DNA of 64,000 nucleotides from Phymatolithon calcareum. Taxonomy: Eukaryota; Rhodophyta; Florideophyceae; Hapalidiales. Each line of letters begins with the position of its first letter. Within the stretch, counting starts at the first letter, position 1. Positions 1 to 11,400 of the stretch are shown here, piece by piece. The stretch spans positions 1,302,001 to 1,366,000 of the forward strand of contig OZ345366.1 of the NCBI GenBank assembly GCA_977006965.1. The letters run 5' to 3'. The translations under genes and the position numbers were made by a program. The notes under the pieces were generated by a model that searched no databases, was not told where the DNA came from, and worked only from the letters and a program-made list of their open reading frames with translations.

Positions 1-3000
1 AAGCAAACAAAACCATCTGCATTTCTGACTGATGAGTCGGAACCTGTTCGTGTCATGTCTGATTCCGACTTTGTATGCTTGATGGCCAAGGTGCGCAATT
101 CCGACATTTCCGAGAAGTCCAAGTCCTGGATCATTGACTCTGGAAGCACATCCCACATGACGTTTGACCGCTCACTCTTCTGCACGTACACCGAACTGTC
201 GTCTACTGTTGAAATGGGAATGAAAGCTCAGGCCACAATCGCTGGTAAGGGTGATGCCATTATTACGATCAATGTGAATGGGAAACCGTCGAAATGCAAA
301 CTCAGGGATGTTATGCACATACCGGACTTTGGATACTCTTTACTATCGGTATCCAAAATGGATGAGTATGGATATGGGATTACGTTCAAGAACAGACGTT
401 GCTATGTTAAAGCTCATGATGACACGGTTGCTACAGGAACACTTCGCAAGAGTCTCTACTCACTCGATCTTGCAGATGGCACTAAAGTTACCGAAGTTTC
501 CTGTCTTGCTAGCCTCCAGCTTTGGCATGAACGTCTCGCTCATGTCCATGCCTCTGGTATCTCTGATATGGTACGTCATGGGGTGGTCAAAGGTGTGAAC
601 CTAGCTCCCAATCCAATCTCAGAACATCCATGCAAGGGCTGTCTTGCCGGCAAAGGTCATCGCGCTCCTATCCCAAAGTCTAGTAGTACTCGTTCTGAAG
701 CTGTCCTCAACCTCGTACATTCCGACGTCTTAGGTCCTATCGACATTCCATCACTTGGAGGCTCTCGATACTTCATCACATTCATCGATGATCACTCCAA
801 ATGGACCACGGTATACACCATGCGACGGAAGTCGGAGAGCTTTGAGTGTTTTCGAAAGTTCCACAAGTATGCTGAAGCCCATACTGGTAGAAAGCTTAAA
901 CATTTGAACGTTCAGGACTTCTCGACTGCACCAAAGCTCAAGGCTATTAGGACCGATAACGGAGGCGATTACCTTTCCAACGAGTTCAAGGCATATTTGG
1001 CACAACACGGTATACATCAGCAACTCACAGTAGCATATACTCCACAACAGAATGGGGTGGCTGAGCGCATGAACCGCACACTTCTCAACTTGGTGCGCTC
1101 CATGCTTCATCACAGAGGCATCGACAAGAAGTTCTGGGCAGAAGCACTTGCTACTGCTGTGTATGTTCGCAATCGAGTTACGTCACGAGGACTTCCTTCG
1201 AACACGACCCCCCATCACATATGGATGGGTGCCGCTCCAGACTTGGGACACTTACGTGTATTTGGCATAAAGTGTTGGTACGTGATTCCGAAAAAGAAGG
1301 TTAAGAAACTCGACTCTCGAACTTGTGAAGCCATTATGCTGTGATATGCGACTTCGTCCAAAGGATATAAGCTGTGGGATCTAAGCTCCAAGAAGGTGAT
1401 TGTGTCAAGGGATGTGACGTTCGACGAATCGGATTGCGGATTAGGTGAGGCTGAAACGGATGTATCCACTGATATTCCAGACGACGGAGTCGTCCAAGCA
1501 TGTGAGGATACGGTTGAAGCTAAGGACACTTCGGAGGAAAACAACAAGAACGTCGATGTGACTAACGAAGAAGGGCAGCAGGCGGACGATGCAGAACAAC
1601 CAACAACAACACCGGCATCTGAAGTAACTACACAGATGATCGCCAAACCCATTCTGCGCAGGTCAGCTCGTGTCTCAAAACCACCCACTGACTTCTGGAA
1701 AGCTCCCCGGCACACTGCAATGCTTGCCTTCGAATCTGTCAATCTCGCATCGGAATCCGGTCTGTCTTCTCATGAAATTCCTCAGACCTTTAAGGAAGCG
1801 ACTTCAAATCATAATGTCGACTTCTGGTCAAAGGCCATTGAGAAAGAACATTCGTCACTCGTCCATAACAATACCTGGAAACTGGTTCCGCGCAACTCCG
1901 ACATGAACGTGCTACCGTGCAAGTATGTCTTCAAGGTCAAGGATAAAGGCCCAAAAGTCCGAATTGTGGCAAAAGGGTTCCGACAGGTGCATGGGGTGGA
2001 CTACGGTGAAACGTATGCCCCAGTCGTGAAATTCACGTCGATTCGCATCCTACTTGCAACGGTTGCTGTCTCTGATCTGGAACTCCACCAAATGGATGTT
2101 GTGACAGCGTTTCTGCATGGTGACCTTGACGAAGACATCTACATGGAAGTTCCGGCCGGATTTCGAGATCCCAAGCGTCCCAACCTCGTTTGCAAGCTCT
2201 TAAAGGCACTATACGGCCTGAAACAAGCTTCGCGGCAATGGCATGCCAAGATCGACAAGTTCCTCATCGACGAGCTCGGCTTCTCAAGCAGTCCCAACGA
2301 TCCTTGTCTGTACGTCCGGCACAAGTCAAACAGCATCATGATCATCGCCCTGTATGTGGATGACTTACTGATTGCTGGAAACGACACCTCTCCCATTTCC
2401 TGGATCAAGGGGGACCTGAACAAGCGGTTCGAGATGAAGGACCTTGATGAAGCAAGTGTATGCCTTGGGCTTCAGATTCGCCGGGACCGTACTCTTTGGA
2501 CCCTTCATCTTTCGCAGTCGGTCTACGCTCAGTCGGTCTTGGAACGCTTCGGCATGGAGAACTCGAATACGGCACCTACCCCAATGGAGTCAAGCAACAA
2601 GAACACCCCAATCGAGGAAGTGGATATCACCGAGGCTCTCCGAGACGAAGTTCCGTATCGTCCAGCTATCGGAAGCCTGATGTACTTGATGGTCGGCACT
2701 CGCCCAGACATCTCGGACTCGGTCGGCAAGCTTTCTTCGTTTTGCGAGAAACCCTTAAAGCGTCACTGGATGGGTGTTCAGCGCGTTCTTCGGTACATTG
2801 CAGTTACTCGAGACTATGGGATTCTGTTCGGTGCAAGTGGGAGCATGGTGCCAATCGGGTACACAGACGCGGATTGGGCAGGATGTCGTGAGACAAGGCG
2901 ATCAACAAGTGGGTATGTGTTCCTTCTTGCAGGGGGAGCCATAAGCTGGCGTTCGAAGAAACAAACTATCGTCGCCACGTCAACATGTGAAGCGGAGTAC

Positions 3001-3327
3001 ATAGCTTCTTGTGCCGCCGCCAAGGAAGCTATTTGGCTGTCAAGACTTATCGCAGATATCCAAGGTCTCCAGAAGCCCACTCTCATGACTTTGTATACCG
3101 ACAGTCAGAGTGCAATCGCAACCGGGAGGAACGCTGCCATCACTCAACGCAACAAGCATATTGACATCCAATATCACTACGTTCGTGATGTTGTTGCAAC
3201 AGGAATGATCTCGATTCAGTACTGCAATATTGAGTCCATGGTTGCTGATGCACTAACCAAGCAACTCGATCGAGTGAAGACAGCCAAGTTCGCTCAGAAG
3301 ATGGGAGTATGCAAGCAAGTGGCGTAG
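1..3327 (+). pseudogene. Element A: copia protease-integrase-RT-RNase H, 5' end outside window, one in-frame TGA
   Basis: The frame is open from the left edge, so gag and the element's 5' end lie outside. In order one sees the aspartic protease motif IIDSGSTSHMT, the integrase zinc motif (LWHERLAH then CKGCLAGK), the integrase catalytic residues (LVHSD, RTDNGG, and E in QNGVAERMNR), the acidic linker, RT (FRQVHGVDYGETYAPV, ALYVDDLLIAG) and RNase H ([24 protein letters not shown]). The only interruption is TGA at 1342-1344, between integrase and RT, where relatives read glycine (LGYS). The frame on both sides is otherwise intact to TAG at 3327. The same TGA is found in elements F and G (see findings). 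Family assignment is secure; whether the TGA kills the element is open. Confidence 0.93.
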
Positions 3328-3339
3328 TATCCCTCGAGC

Positions 3340-3348
3340 AAGGGGGAG
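3340..3348 (+). other. Polypurine tract of element A
   Basis: The purine run AAGGGGGAG ends directly at the TGTTGG start of the 3' LTR. This is where plus-strand priming would occur. The same tract precedes the 3' LTRs at 22962, 21005 and, in minus orientation, 37004. Confidence 0.75.
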
Positions 3349-3790
3349 TGTTGGAAGTGCGATTGCTTGGAGCTCTAGTCGCAAACACACTTCAATATCA
3401 AGGTATGATCTCGGTACACGTGTACACGTATCAAGTCGAGAGTCAAAGTATCTCAGAACTTTGAATCAAGAAGAATGGCAGTGACCCGTGTCAAAGTATG
3501 ATAAAAGTATGATAATCATACTCCCCCCACTCAGTGGATGATTCTTCATTTTTCATGTTACACGTGTCATATGATATTATGACAAATTTGTTTAGGGTTA
3601 GAGCGTCTCCGTCGTCAATTAGGGTTTTTTGATCAAGTTGATTGAGTTCTCAGGCTATATATTCTTGACGTGAGGTCCGCCAAGTGAATAAACCAAGGAA
3701 CTCATTCTCACCTATCTCAGCTTCTACTGAACCATTTTCCTTCAACCAAACTTTTTCTTTCTTCTCTTCAATTGCCGAACCTTCTACAAC
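3349..3790 (+). repeat. LTR1 (3' LTR of element A)
   Basis: It begins TGTTGGAAGTG and carries several ACACGTGT palindromes, a TATATA box and the CAATAAACCAAGGAAC polyadenylation/R-region signature. The terminal CCAACA is degraded to CTACAAC. It joins at once to the middle of another pol copy (3791 on), with no primer-binding site, so it sits at a recombination junction. Its U5 end matches the LTR at 6958-7402 better than the other LTR1 copies. Confidence 0.85.
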
Positions 3791-5440
3791 GCAAACCCAT
3801 TCTGCGTAGGTCAGGTCGGGTTTCGAAACCACCCACTGACTTCTGGAACGCTCCCTCGCATACTGCTATGCTGGCCTTCGAGTCCGTCAACCTTGCATCT
3901 GAAACCGGTTTGTCTTCTCATGAAGTGCCTCAGACCTTCAAGGAAGCGACTTCAATTAAAAATGTCGACTTCTGGTCTCCGGGCATTGAGAATGAACACT
4001 CGTCACTAACCCGCAACAACATTTGGAATTTGGTCACTCGCAAGCCTGGCATGAACGTTCTACCGTGCAAGTATGTCTTCAAGGTCAAGGATACAGGCCC
4101 TAAAGTTCGCATTGTAGCGAAAGGGTTCCGACAGGTGCATGGGGTGGACTACGGTGAAACGTATGCCCCAGTCGTAAAGTTCACCTCGATTTGTATCCTA
4201 CTTGAAACCGTTGCTGTCCATGATTTGTAACTATACCAAATGGATGTTGTTACGGCTTTCTTGCATGGTGACCTTGACGAAGACATCTACATGGAGGTTC
4301 CGTCTGGATTTCGTGATCCCAAGCGTCCTGACCTTGTTTGCAAGCTCTTGAAGGCACTATACGGCTTGAAGCAAGCACCGCGACAGTGGCATGCCAAGAT
4401 CGACAAGTTCCTCATCGACGAGCTCGGCTTCTCAAGAAGTCCCAATGATCCTTGTCTTTATGTCCGGCATAAGTCAAACAGCATCATGATCATCGCGCTA
4501 TATGTGGATGACTTGCTGATTGCCGGAAACGATACGTCTGCTATTTCATGGATCAAGGGGGAGCTGAACAAGCGATTCGAGATGAAGGACCTTGGAGAAG
4601 CTAGTGTTTGTCTTGGACTTGAAATTCGCCGAGATCGCACGCTTCGAACTCTTCACCTCTCGCAGTCGGTCTACGCTCAGTCAGTCTTGGAACGTTTCGG
4701 CATGGAGAACTCGAAACCAGCACCAACCCCTATGGAGTCAAGCAACAAGAACACCGGAACCGAAGAAGTCGTCATCACCCAGCTCGTCGATGAACAAGTT
4801 CCATACCGTCCAGCCATCGGAAGTCTCATGTACTTGATGGTTGGTACACGTCCAGACATCTCGGACTCGGTCGGAAAGCTGTCTTCGTTCTGCGAAAAGC
4901 CTCTGAAACGTCACTGGATGGGCGTGAAGCGTGTTCTGCGATACATTGCGGGTACTCGAGATCACGGAATTTTGTTCGGTGGAAGTGGGAGCTTGGTTCC
5001 AATCGGTTACACGGATGCGGATTGGGCGGGATGTGTTGAGACAAGACGGTCCACGAGTGGCTATGTGTTCCTTATTGCAGGGGGAGCCATAAGCTGGCGT
5101 TCAAAGAAGCAAACCATCGTCGCCACTTCAACATGCGAAGCGGAATACATCGCTTCGTGTGCCGCCGCCAAGGAATCTGTCTGGTTGTCAAGACTCATTG
5201 CCGATGTTCAAGGTTTTGAGAAGCCATCCGCCATGACTCTGTGCACTGACAGTCAAAGTGCGATCGCGACCGGGCGAAACGCGGCCATCACTCAGAGGAA
5301 CAAGCACATCGACATCCAATATCACTATGTTCGTGATGTGGTTGCCACGGGCAAGATATCTATCAAGTATTGCAGTACTGAGTTGATGATTGCGGATGCA
5401 CTCACCAAGCCATTCGATCGTGTCAAGACGGCCAAGTTCA
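3791..5440 (+). pseudogene. Element B: truncated RT-RNase H fragment
   Basis: Homology starts inside the linker before RT (KPILRRSGRVSKPPTDFW) directly after the LTR end, so PBS, gag, protease and integrase are missing. RT keeps YVDDLLIAG and RNase H keeps its motifs. TAA at 4228-4230 replaces the Glu codon of the HDLEL motif. At the 3' end the frame passes from pol (VKTAKF) into LTR sequence at about 5441. The last codons of pol, the polypurine tract and about 80 bp of LTR are deleted across a short CAAGT-like homology. Confidence 0.88.
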
Positions 5441-5799
5441 AGTGGAATGTCAAAGTGTGTCAGAACAATGGATCAAAGAGATTGGAAGTGACACGTGTCA
5501 GAGTACGATAAGAGTATGATAATCATACTCCCCTCACTCAGTAGATGATTATTGATTTCTTCATGTTACACGTGTCATATAATAGTTTGAAAAATTTGTT
5601 TAAGGTTAGTGTGTCTCCGTCGTCAATTAGGGTTTTGATCAAGTCTGGTTGTGTTCTCTAGTCTATATTGTCTTGACCTGAGGTCCGCCAAGTGAATAAA
5701 CCAAGGAACTCATTCACTCACAACTCATCTTCTACTCAACCAATTCACTCCAACCAAACTTTTTCCTTCACCTCATCTTATCCATAACCTCCAACAACA
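5441..5799 (+). repeat. Partial LTR1 (3' LTR of element B, 5' end deleted)
   Basis: It keeps the TATGATAAGAGTATGATAATC block, one ACACGTGT, CTATATTGTC in place of the TATA region, AATAAACCAAGGAAC, and the terminus CCAACAACA. The first 80 bp or so of the LTR are missing. It abuts the minus-strand leader of the next element after about a dozen bases. Confidence 0.78.
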
Positions 5800-6378
5800 A
5801 CAACACCCTCCTTGCGGGTTGTCTATTTTGGGGAGTGTGGGTCTTCTATTCTTGTCGAAAATCCGTTCGGGGAGTCCACTGCGAGTCAACCGAAGTTAAC
5901 AATCAAGGCAATCTATCCCGTATAAGAAATTCCTTCAAGTCAATGTGTCCCGGACCTTGATCGGGGGATGGCTAAACGGCCGTATCCATCTTGTGGTGTT
6001 TTGGTACGCCTGAACCTGCAGTCGGCAACACGCACTGCAAGACGCTGTGTGGTATCCTGAGGTGGGCCCGACAAGAAAACCGAAGGTAATCAAGCAAGGA
6101 GACACAATAGAAACCCTTGTGCTGTTTTGGTACACCTGAACCTGCAGCCGAAGACGCTAGAACACTTTCTGAACGGGCCTCACTCAAAGACCAGAGGTAA
6201 TTGAGCAAGGAACCGAACAGGAAGCTTGTGAACAATGACAGACAAGTCCCCTGGAGCGGGCCTTCCGAGAAAATCAGAGGAAATCAAGCAAGGATACGCA
6301 ACAAGGAGAAGATCGGGGGCGAAGGATGAGCCCTGGAGACGACGATGATGATGAAGCGCGGTGGTGATCAAGCGCTGA

Positions 6379-6392
6379 CTGGGCCCATAACC
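6379..6392 (-). other. Primer-binding site, half-tRNA-iMet type
   Basis: On the plus strand this reads CTGGGCCCATAACC, the anticodon stem-loop sequence of eukaryotic initiator tRNA-Met; the element RNA carries the complement. Three bases separate it from the LTR. Confidence 0.7.
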
Positions 6393-6395
6393 GGT

Positions 6396-6834
6396 TGTTG
6401 GAGGTCAGGGAGGAGATGAGATGAAGGAAAAAGTTTGGTTGGAGTGAATTGGTTGAGTAGAGGATGAGTTGTGTGTGAATGAGTTCCTTGGTCCATTCAC
6501 TTGGCGGACCTCTGGTCAAGACTATATAGAGCTGAGAACACAACCAGACTTGATCAAAACCCTAATTGACGACGGAGACACACTAACCCTAATTAAATTT
6601 GTCATAATATCATATGACACGTGTACCATGAAAAAATTAAAAATCATCTACTGAGTGAGGGGAGAATGATTCTTATACTCTTATCATACTTTGACACGTG
6701 TTACTTCGAATCTTCTTGATCCAAGGTTCTGAGACACTTTAACATTCGAGTTGACACGTGTACAAGTGTACCGAGATCATACTTGATATTGAAGTGTGCT
6801 GGGAATAGAGCACCAAACAGTCACAGTTCTAACA
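6396..6834 (-). repeat. LTR1 (5' LTR of M1)
   Basis: On the plus strand it runs TGTTGGAGG to TTCTAACA. It has the usual antisense of AATAAACCAAGGAAC, the TATA block and the ACACGTGT motifs. Confidence 0.82.
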
Positions 6835-6957
6835 GAGCTCTCCGGAAGTCAGCGGGTGGTTTTGAGACCCGCGCTGACCTGCGTAGAATTGGATGGCGAT
6901 CACCGGTGTAGGTACTTCAGATGGCGGTGGTGCTATTGGTTGTTCTGCATCGTCCGC
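6835..6957 (-). pseudogene. Short pol linker fragment trapped between two elements
   Basis: These 123 bp match, on the minus strand, the integrase-RT linker of element G around 38646-38772 (coding for the PILRRSAR...KPPTDF region). They are the remains of a minus-strand copy cut on the left by M1 and on the right by the LTR of E. Neither the continuation nor a target duplication is visible. Confidence 0.75.
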
Positions 6958-7402
6958 TGTTGGAAGTGTGATTGCTTGGAGCTCTAGTCTCAAAAACACT
7001 TCAATATCAAGGTATGATCTCGGTACACTTGTACACGTATCAACTCGAAAGTCAAAGTGTCTCAGAACTTTGAATCAAGAAGATTGGCAGTGACACGTGT
7101 TAAAGTATGATAAGAGTATGATAATCATACTCCCCCCACTCAGTGGATGATTCTTCATTTTTTCATGTTACACGTATCATATGATATTATGACAAATTTG
7201 TTCAGGGTTAGAGTGTCTCCGTCGTCAATCAGGGTTTTTTGATCAAGTTGATTGGGTTCTCAGGTCTATATAATCTTGCCCTGAGGTCCGCCAAGTCAAT
7301 AATCCAAGGAACTCATTCTCACCTATCTCAGCTTCTACTCAACCATTTTCCTTCAACCAAACTTTTTCTTTCTCCTCATCAATAACCGAACCTTCTCCAA
7401 CA
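6958..7402 (+). repeat. LTR1 (5' LTR of E)
   Basis: 445 bp, TGTTGGAAG to TTCTCCAACA, so the ends form a short inverted repeat TGTTGGA/TCCAACA. It contains CTATATAAT as the TATA region, and CAATAATCC where relatives have the polyadenylation signal CAATAAACC, a one-base loss. Confidence 0.88.
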
Positions 7403-7416
7403 GGTTATGGGCCCAG
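7403..7416 (+). other. Primer-binding site of E
   Basis: GGTTATGGGCCCAG begins directly at the LTR end. It is complementary to the anticodon stem-loop of initiator tRNA-Met, not to its 3' CCA end. Drosophila copia uses the same kind of internal (half-tRNA) primer. Confidence 0.78.
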
Positions 7417-7567
7417 TCAACGCACCTCAACCACCGCGTTCCATCATCATCGTCATCATCTCCGGGGTTCTCTTTCGCCCCCGATCTGGCTCTGTCTGAC
7501 CTTCCTGCTTGCGCATCCTTGTCAAGAATCGTTGATCTTGCTCGGCCCGCTTCAGGGGTTCATTAAA

Positions 7568-7747
7568 CGTCTTGCAGTGCTCGTTGCCGGCTGCAGGTTC
7601 AGGTGTACCAAAACACCACAAGGGTTTTCCTGTTGCGTATCCTTGTTAAAAATCTTTGATTCTTACTAGGCCCGTTTCAGGATAACAAAAACCGTCTTGC
7701 AGTGCGTATTGCCGACTGCAGGTTCAGGTGCACCAAAACGCCACAAG
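7568..7747 (+). repeat. Two copies of the 55-bp leader hairpin motif (element E)
   Basis: Copies lie at 7568-7622 and 7693-7747. Each begins CGTCTTGCAGTGC, continues through GCTGCAGGTTCAGGTG and ends CCACAAG. In RNA, CTTGCAG can pair with CTGCAGG (one G-U) around a 13-base loop. The motif recurs in the leaders of M1, C, D, F and G. Confidence 0.72.
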
Positions 7748-7910
7748 AGGTATACGGCCATTGAGCCATCCCCCGATCAAGGTCCGGGTCACATTGACTC
7801 GAAGGGATTTCTTATACGAGACAGATTGCCTCGATAGTTAACTTCGGTTGACTCGCAGTGGACTCCCCGAACGGATTTTCGACAAGAATATAAGACCCAC
7901 ACTCCCCAAA

Positions 7911-8235
7911 ATGGACAACTCGCAAGGAACGCTGAAGGTCGAGAAACTCAATGAGACCAATTTCCACGCTTGGAAACAGAAAATTCAGCTAGTACTATCA
8001 TTCCGCGAACTTGATGAACTCATTGAGGACGATCCACCAGCACGGGACTCGGACGATTTCACTCTCTGGCGTCGAAGTGGCAACAAGGCTAACGCTATTA
8101 TCGGACTTTTTCTCTCGGATGAACATCTGGAGCATGTGCAAAATGTGAATACGGCCAAGGAAATGTGGCAGTCGATTCTCAATATCTTTGAACGACATAC
8201 ACTACTGAACAAACTGGCCGCTCGCCGCAAGTTCT
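7911..8235 (+). pseudogene. Element E gag, part 1
   Basis: ATG at 7911 starts MDNSQGTLKVEKLNETNFHAW, the conserved gag N-terminus of this group, about 500 bp after the PBS. The frame runs through the gag core (SFRELDELIEDDPPAR) to ARRKF, where element C interrupts it at the duplicated GTTCT. Before the insertion this part and the next (13392 on) were in frame. Confidence 0.88.
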
Positions 8236-8382
8236 TGTTGAAAGAGGTTAAGCAAGTGATGGGGAGAAAGAAAAAGTTTTGTTGGTGAAGATTGGTTGAC
8301 GAGAAGTGTACACGTGTACCGAGATCATACTTGACATTGAAGTGTGTTGCGAATTGAGCACCAAGTAGTCACACTTCCATCA
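8236..8382 (-). repeat. LTR1, internally deleted (3' LTR of C)
   Basis: Only 147 bp remain: the left end TGTTGAAAGAGG and the right end CTTCCATCA match the 441-bp partner at 12946-13386. The middle, including the TATA and AATAAA block, is gone. Confidence 0.85.
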
Positions 8383-8403
8383 TTCCACCTTGATCGAGTG
8401 ACA

Positions 8404-11400
8404 CTACGACTTCCTCGCGCATATACCCATGTCATGTGCGAACGTGGCCGTCTTGACACGATCGAGTGGCTTGGTGAGTGGATCCGCAATCATCAACTCA
8501 GTACTGCAATACTTGATAGATATCTTGCCCGTGGCAACCACATCACGAACATAGTGATATTGGATGTCGATGTGCTTGTTCCTCGGAGTGATTACCGCGT
8601 TTCGCCCGGTCGCGATCGCACTTTGACTGTCACTGTACAGAGTCATGGCGGATGGCTTCTCGAGAACTTGAACATCGGCAATGAGTCTTGACAACCAGAC
8701 AGATTCCTTGGCGGCGGCACACGAAGCGATGTATTCCGCTTCGCATGTTGAAGTGGCGACGATGGTTTGCTTCTTTGAACGCCAGCTTATGGCTCCCCCT
8801 GCAATAAGGAACACATAGCCTCTCGTGGACCGTCTTGTCTCAACACATCCCGCCCAATCCGCATCCGTGCAACCGATTGGAACCAAGCTCCCACTTCCAC
8901 CGAACAAAATTCCGTGATCTCGAGTACCCGCAATGTATCGGAGAACACGCTTCACGCCCATCCAGTGACGTTTCAGAGGCTTTTCGCAGAACGAAGACAG
9001 CTTTCCGACCGAGTCCGAGATGTCTGGACGTGTACCAACCATCAAGTACATGAGACTTCCGATGGCTGGACGGTATGGAACTTGTTCATCCACGAGCTGG
9101 GTGATGACGACTTCTTCGGTTCCGGTGTTCTTGTTTCTTGACTCCATAGGGGTTGGTGCTGGTTTCGAGTTCTCCATGCCGAAACGTTCCAAGACTGACT
9201 GAGCGTAGACCGACTGCGAGAGGTGAAGAGTTCGAAGTTTGCGATCTCGGCGAAATTCAAGTCCAAGACAAACACTAGCTTCTCCAAGGTCCTTCATCTC
9301 GAATCGCTTCTTCAGCATCCCCTTGATCCACGAAATAGCAGAAGTATCGTTTCCGGCAATCAGCAAGCCATCCACATATAGCGCGATGATCATGATGCTG
9401 CTTGACTTATGCCGGACATAAAGACAAGGATCATTGGGACTACTTGAGAAGCCGAGCTCGTCGATGAGGAACTTGTCGATCTTGGCATGCCACTGTCGCG
9501 GTGCTTGCTTCAGGCCGTATAGTGCCTTCAAGAGCTTGCAAACAAGGTCAGGACGCTTGGGATCACGAAATCCAGACGGAAACTCCATGTAGATGTCTTC
9601 GTCAAGGTCACCATGCAAGAAAGCCGTAACAACATCCATTTGGTATAGTTCCAAATCATGGACAGCAACGGTTGCAAGTAGGATACGAATCGAGGTGAAC
9701 TTTACGACTGGGGCATACGTTTCACCGTAGTCCACCCCATGCACCTGTCGGAACCCTTTCGCTACAATGCGAGCTTTAGGGCCTGTATCCTTGACCTTGA
9801 AGACATACTTGCACGGTAGAACGTTCATTCCAGGCTTGCGAGTGACCAACTTCCAACTGTTGTTGCGGGTTAGTGACGAGTGTTCATTCTCAATGCCCGG
9901 AGACCAGAAGTCGACATTTTTAATTGAAGTCGCTTCCTTGAAGGTCTGAGGCACTTCATGAGAAGACAAACCGGTTTCAGATGCAAGGTTGACGGACTCG
10001 AAGGCCAGCATAGCAGTATGCGAGGGAGCGTTCCAGAAGTCAGTGGGTAGTTTTGGGACCAGAGCAGACCTACGCAGAATGAGTTTGGCGATCATCGGAG
10101 ATGTTTCGTCAGAACCAGATGGAGATATAGGTTGTTCTCCACCATCTGCTTGCTCACGTTCGTCACTGTCCTGCTCGATGCTCTTATCATCTACATCCGA
10201 AATGACCTTACCTTCAATCGTATCATCACTCAGTTTGATTTGAGGAGTTTCAAGTGATACATTGGTTTCGGTCTCATCGAATCCGAATTCCGATTCATTG
10301 AACGTCACGTCCCTTGACGCAATCACTTTCCGCAAGTCCGCATCCCACAGCTTATACCCTTTTGATGCCAACGAGTATCCCAGCATAACCGCCTCACGAG
10401 TACGACTGTCGAGTTTCTTCACTTTCTTCTTCGGAATCACGTACCAACACTTGGCGCCAAATGCGCGCAAGTGTCCCAAATCTGGAGGGGCACCCATCCA
10501 TATGTGATGGGGGGTCGTGTTCGAAGGAAGTCCTCGTGACGTAACTCGGTTGCGCACATACACAGCAGTTGCCTACGCTTCAGCCCAGAACTTCTTCTCG
10601 ATGCCTCTGTGATGGAGCATCGAGCGCACTAAGTTGAGAAGTGTGCGGTTCATGCGTTCAGCCACCCCATTTTGCTGTGGGGTGTAAGCGACTGTGAGCT
10701 GTTGATGGATGCCGTGTTCCGCAAGATATGCCTTGAACTCGTTTGAAAGGTACTCGCCTCCATTGTCGGTCCTAATTGCTTTGAGCTTAGGTGCTTTCGA
10801 GAAGTCCTGTATGTTCAAGTGCTTAAGCTTTCTACCTGTATGGGTTTCAGCGTACTTGTGAAATTTCCGAAAACACTCAAAGCTCTCCGATTTCTTTCGC
10901 ATGGTGAATACCGTGGTCCACTTGGAGTGATCATCGATGAATGTGATGAAGTACTGTGATCCTCCAAGGGACGGAATGTCGATAGGACCAAGAACGTCTG
11001 AATGTACGAGATCGAGAATAGTGCTGGAGCGAGAACTACTGGACTTTGGAATCGGAGCACGATGACCTTTGCCGGCAAGACAACAATTACATGGATGTGT
11101 GGACTGTGAGTTGGGAGCAATCTTTAATCCTTTCACCACCCCATGGTTTACCATTCCGGTAATTCCAGTGTGGTCAACATGCGCAAGTCGTTCATGCCAG
11201 AGCTGTAGACTCGCGAGACAGGAAACTTCGTTAAGTTTATTTCCATCTGCAAGGTCTAGAGAGTAGACACTTTTGCGTAGAGTACCTGTTGCGATCGTGT
11301 CTTTATGAGCTTTAACATAACAACGGCTGTTCTTGAACGTTATACCATATCCGTACTCATCCATTTTTGAGACAGACAATAGAAAGTATCCAAAGTCCGG

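Larger units (their letters stand above)
5809..6834 (-). mobile_element. Element M1: 5' end only of a minus-strand LTR1 element (gag start, leader, PBS, LTR)
   Basis: Read on the minus strand: LTR1 at 6834-6396, PBS at 6392-6379, then a leader of about 550 bp, then about six gag codons. The gag start codon at 5826-5824 is ATA instead of ATG. Everything past gag codon 6 is lost where it meets the LTR of element B. The leader keeps one full copy (5990-6044) and one shortened copy (about 6116-6156) of the 55-bp motif common to these elements. Confidence 0.82.

Noticed and set aside
751-1113. Long minus-strand frames across the retrotransposon pol genes
   Set aside because: They mirror the coding strand in every copy and show no domain; antisense shadows.
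3772-4230. Short gene beginning MPNLLQRKPILRR
   Set aside because: Its first codons come from the LTR end; the rest is the pol linker and RT of element B.
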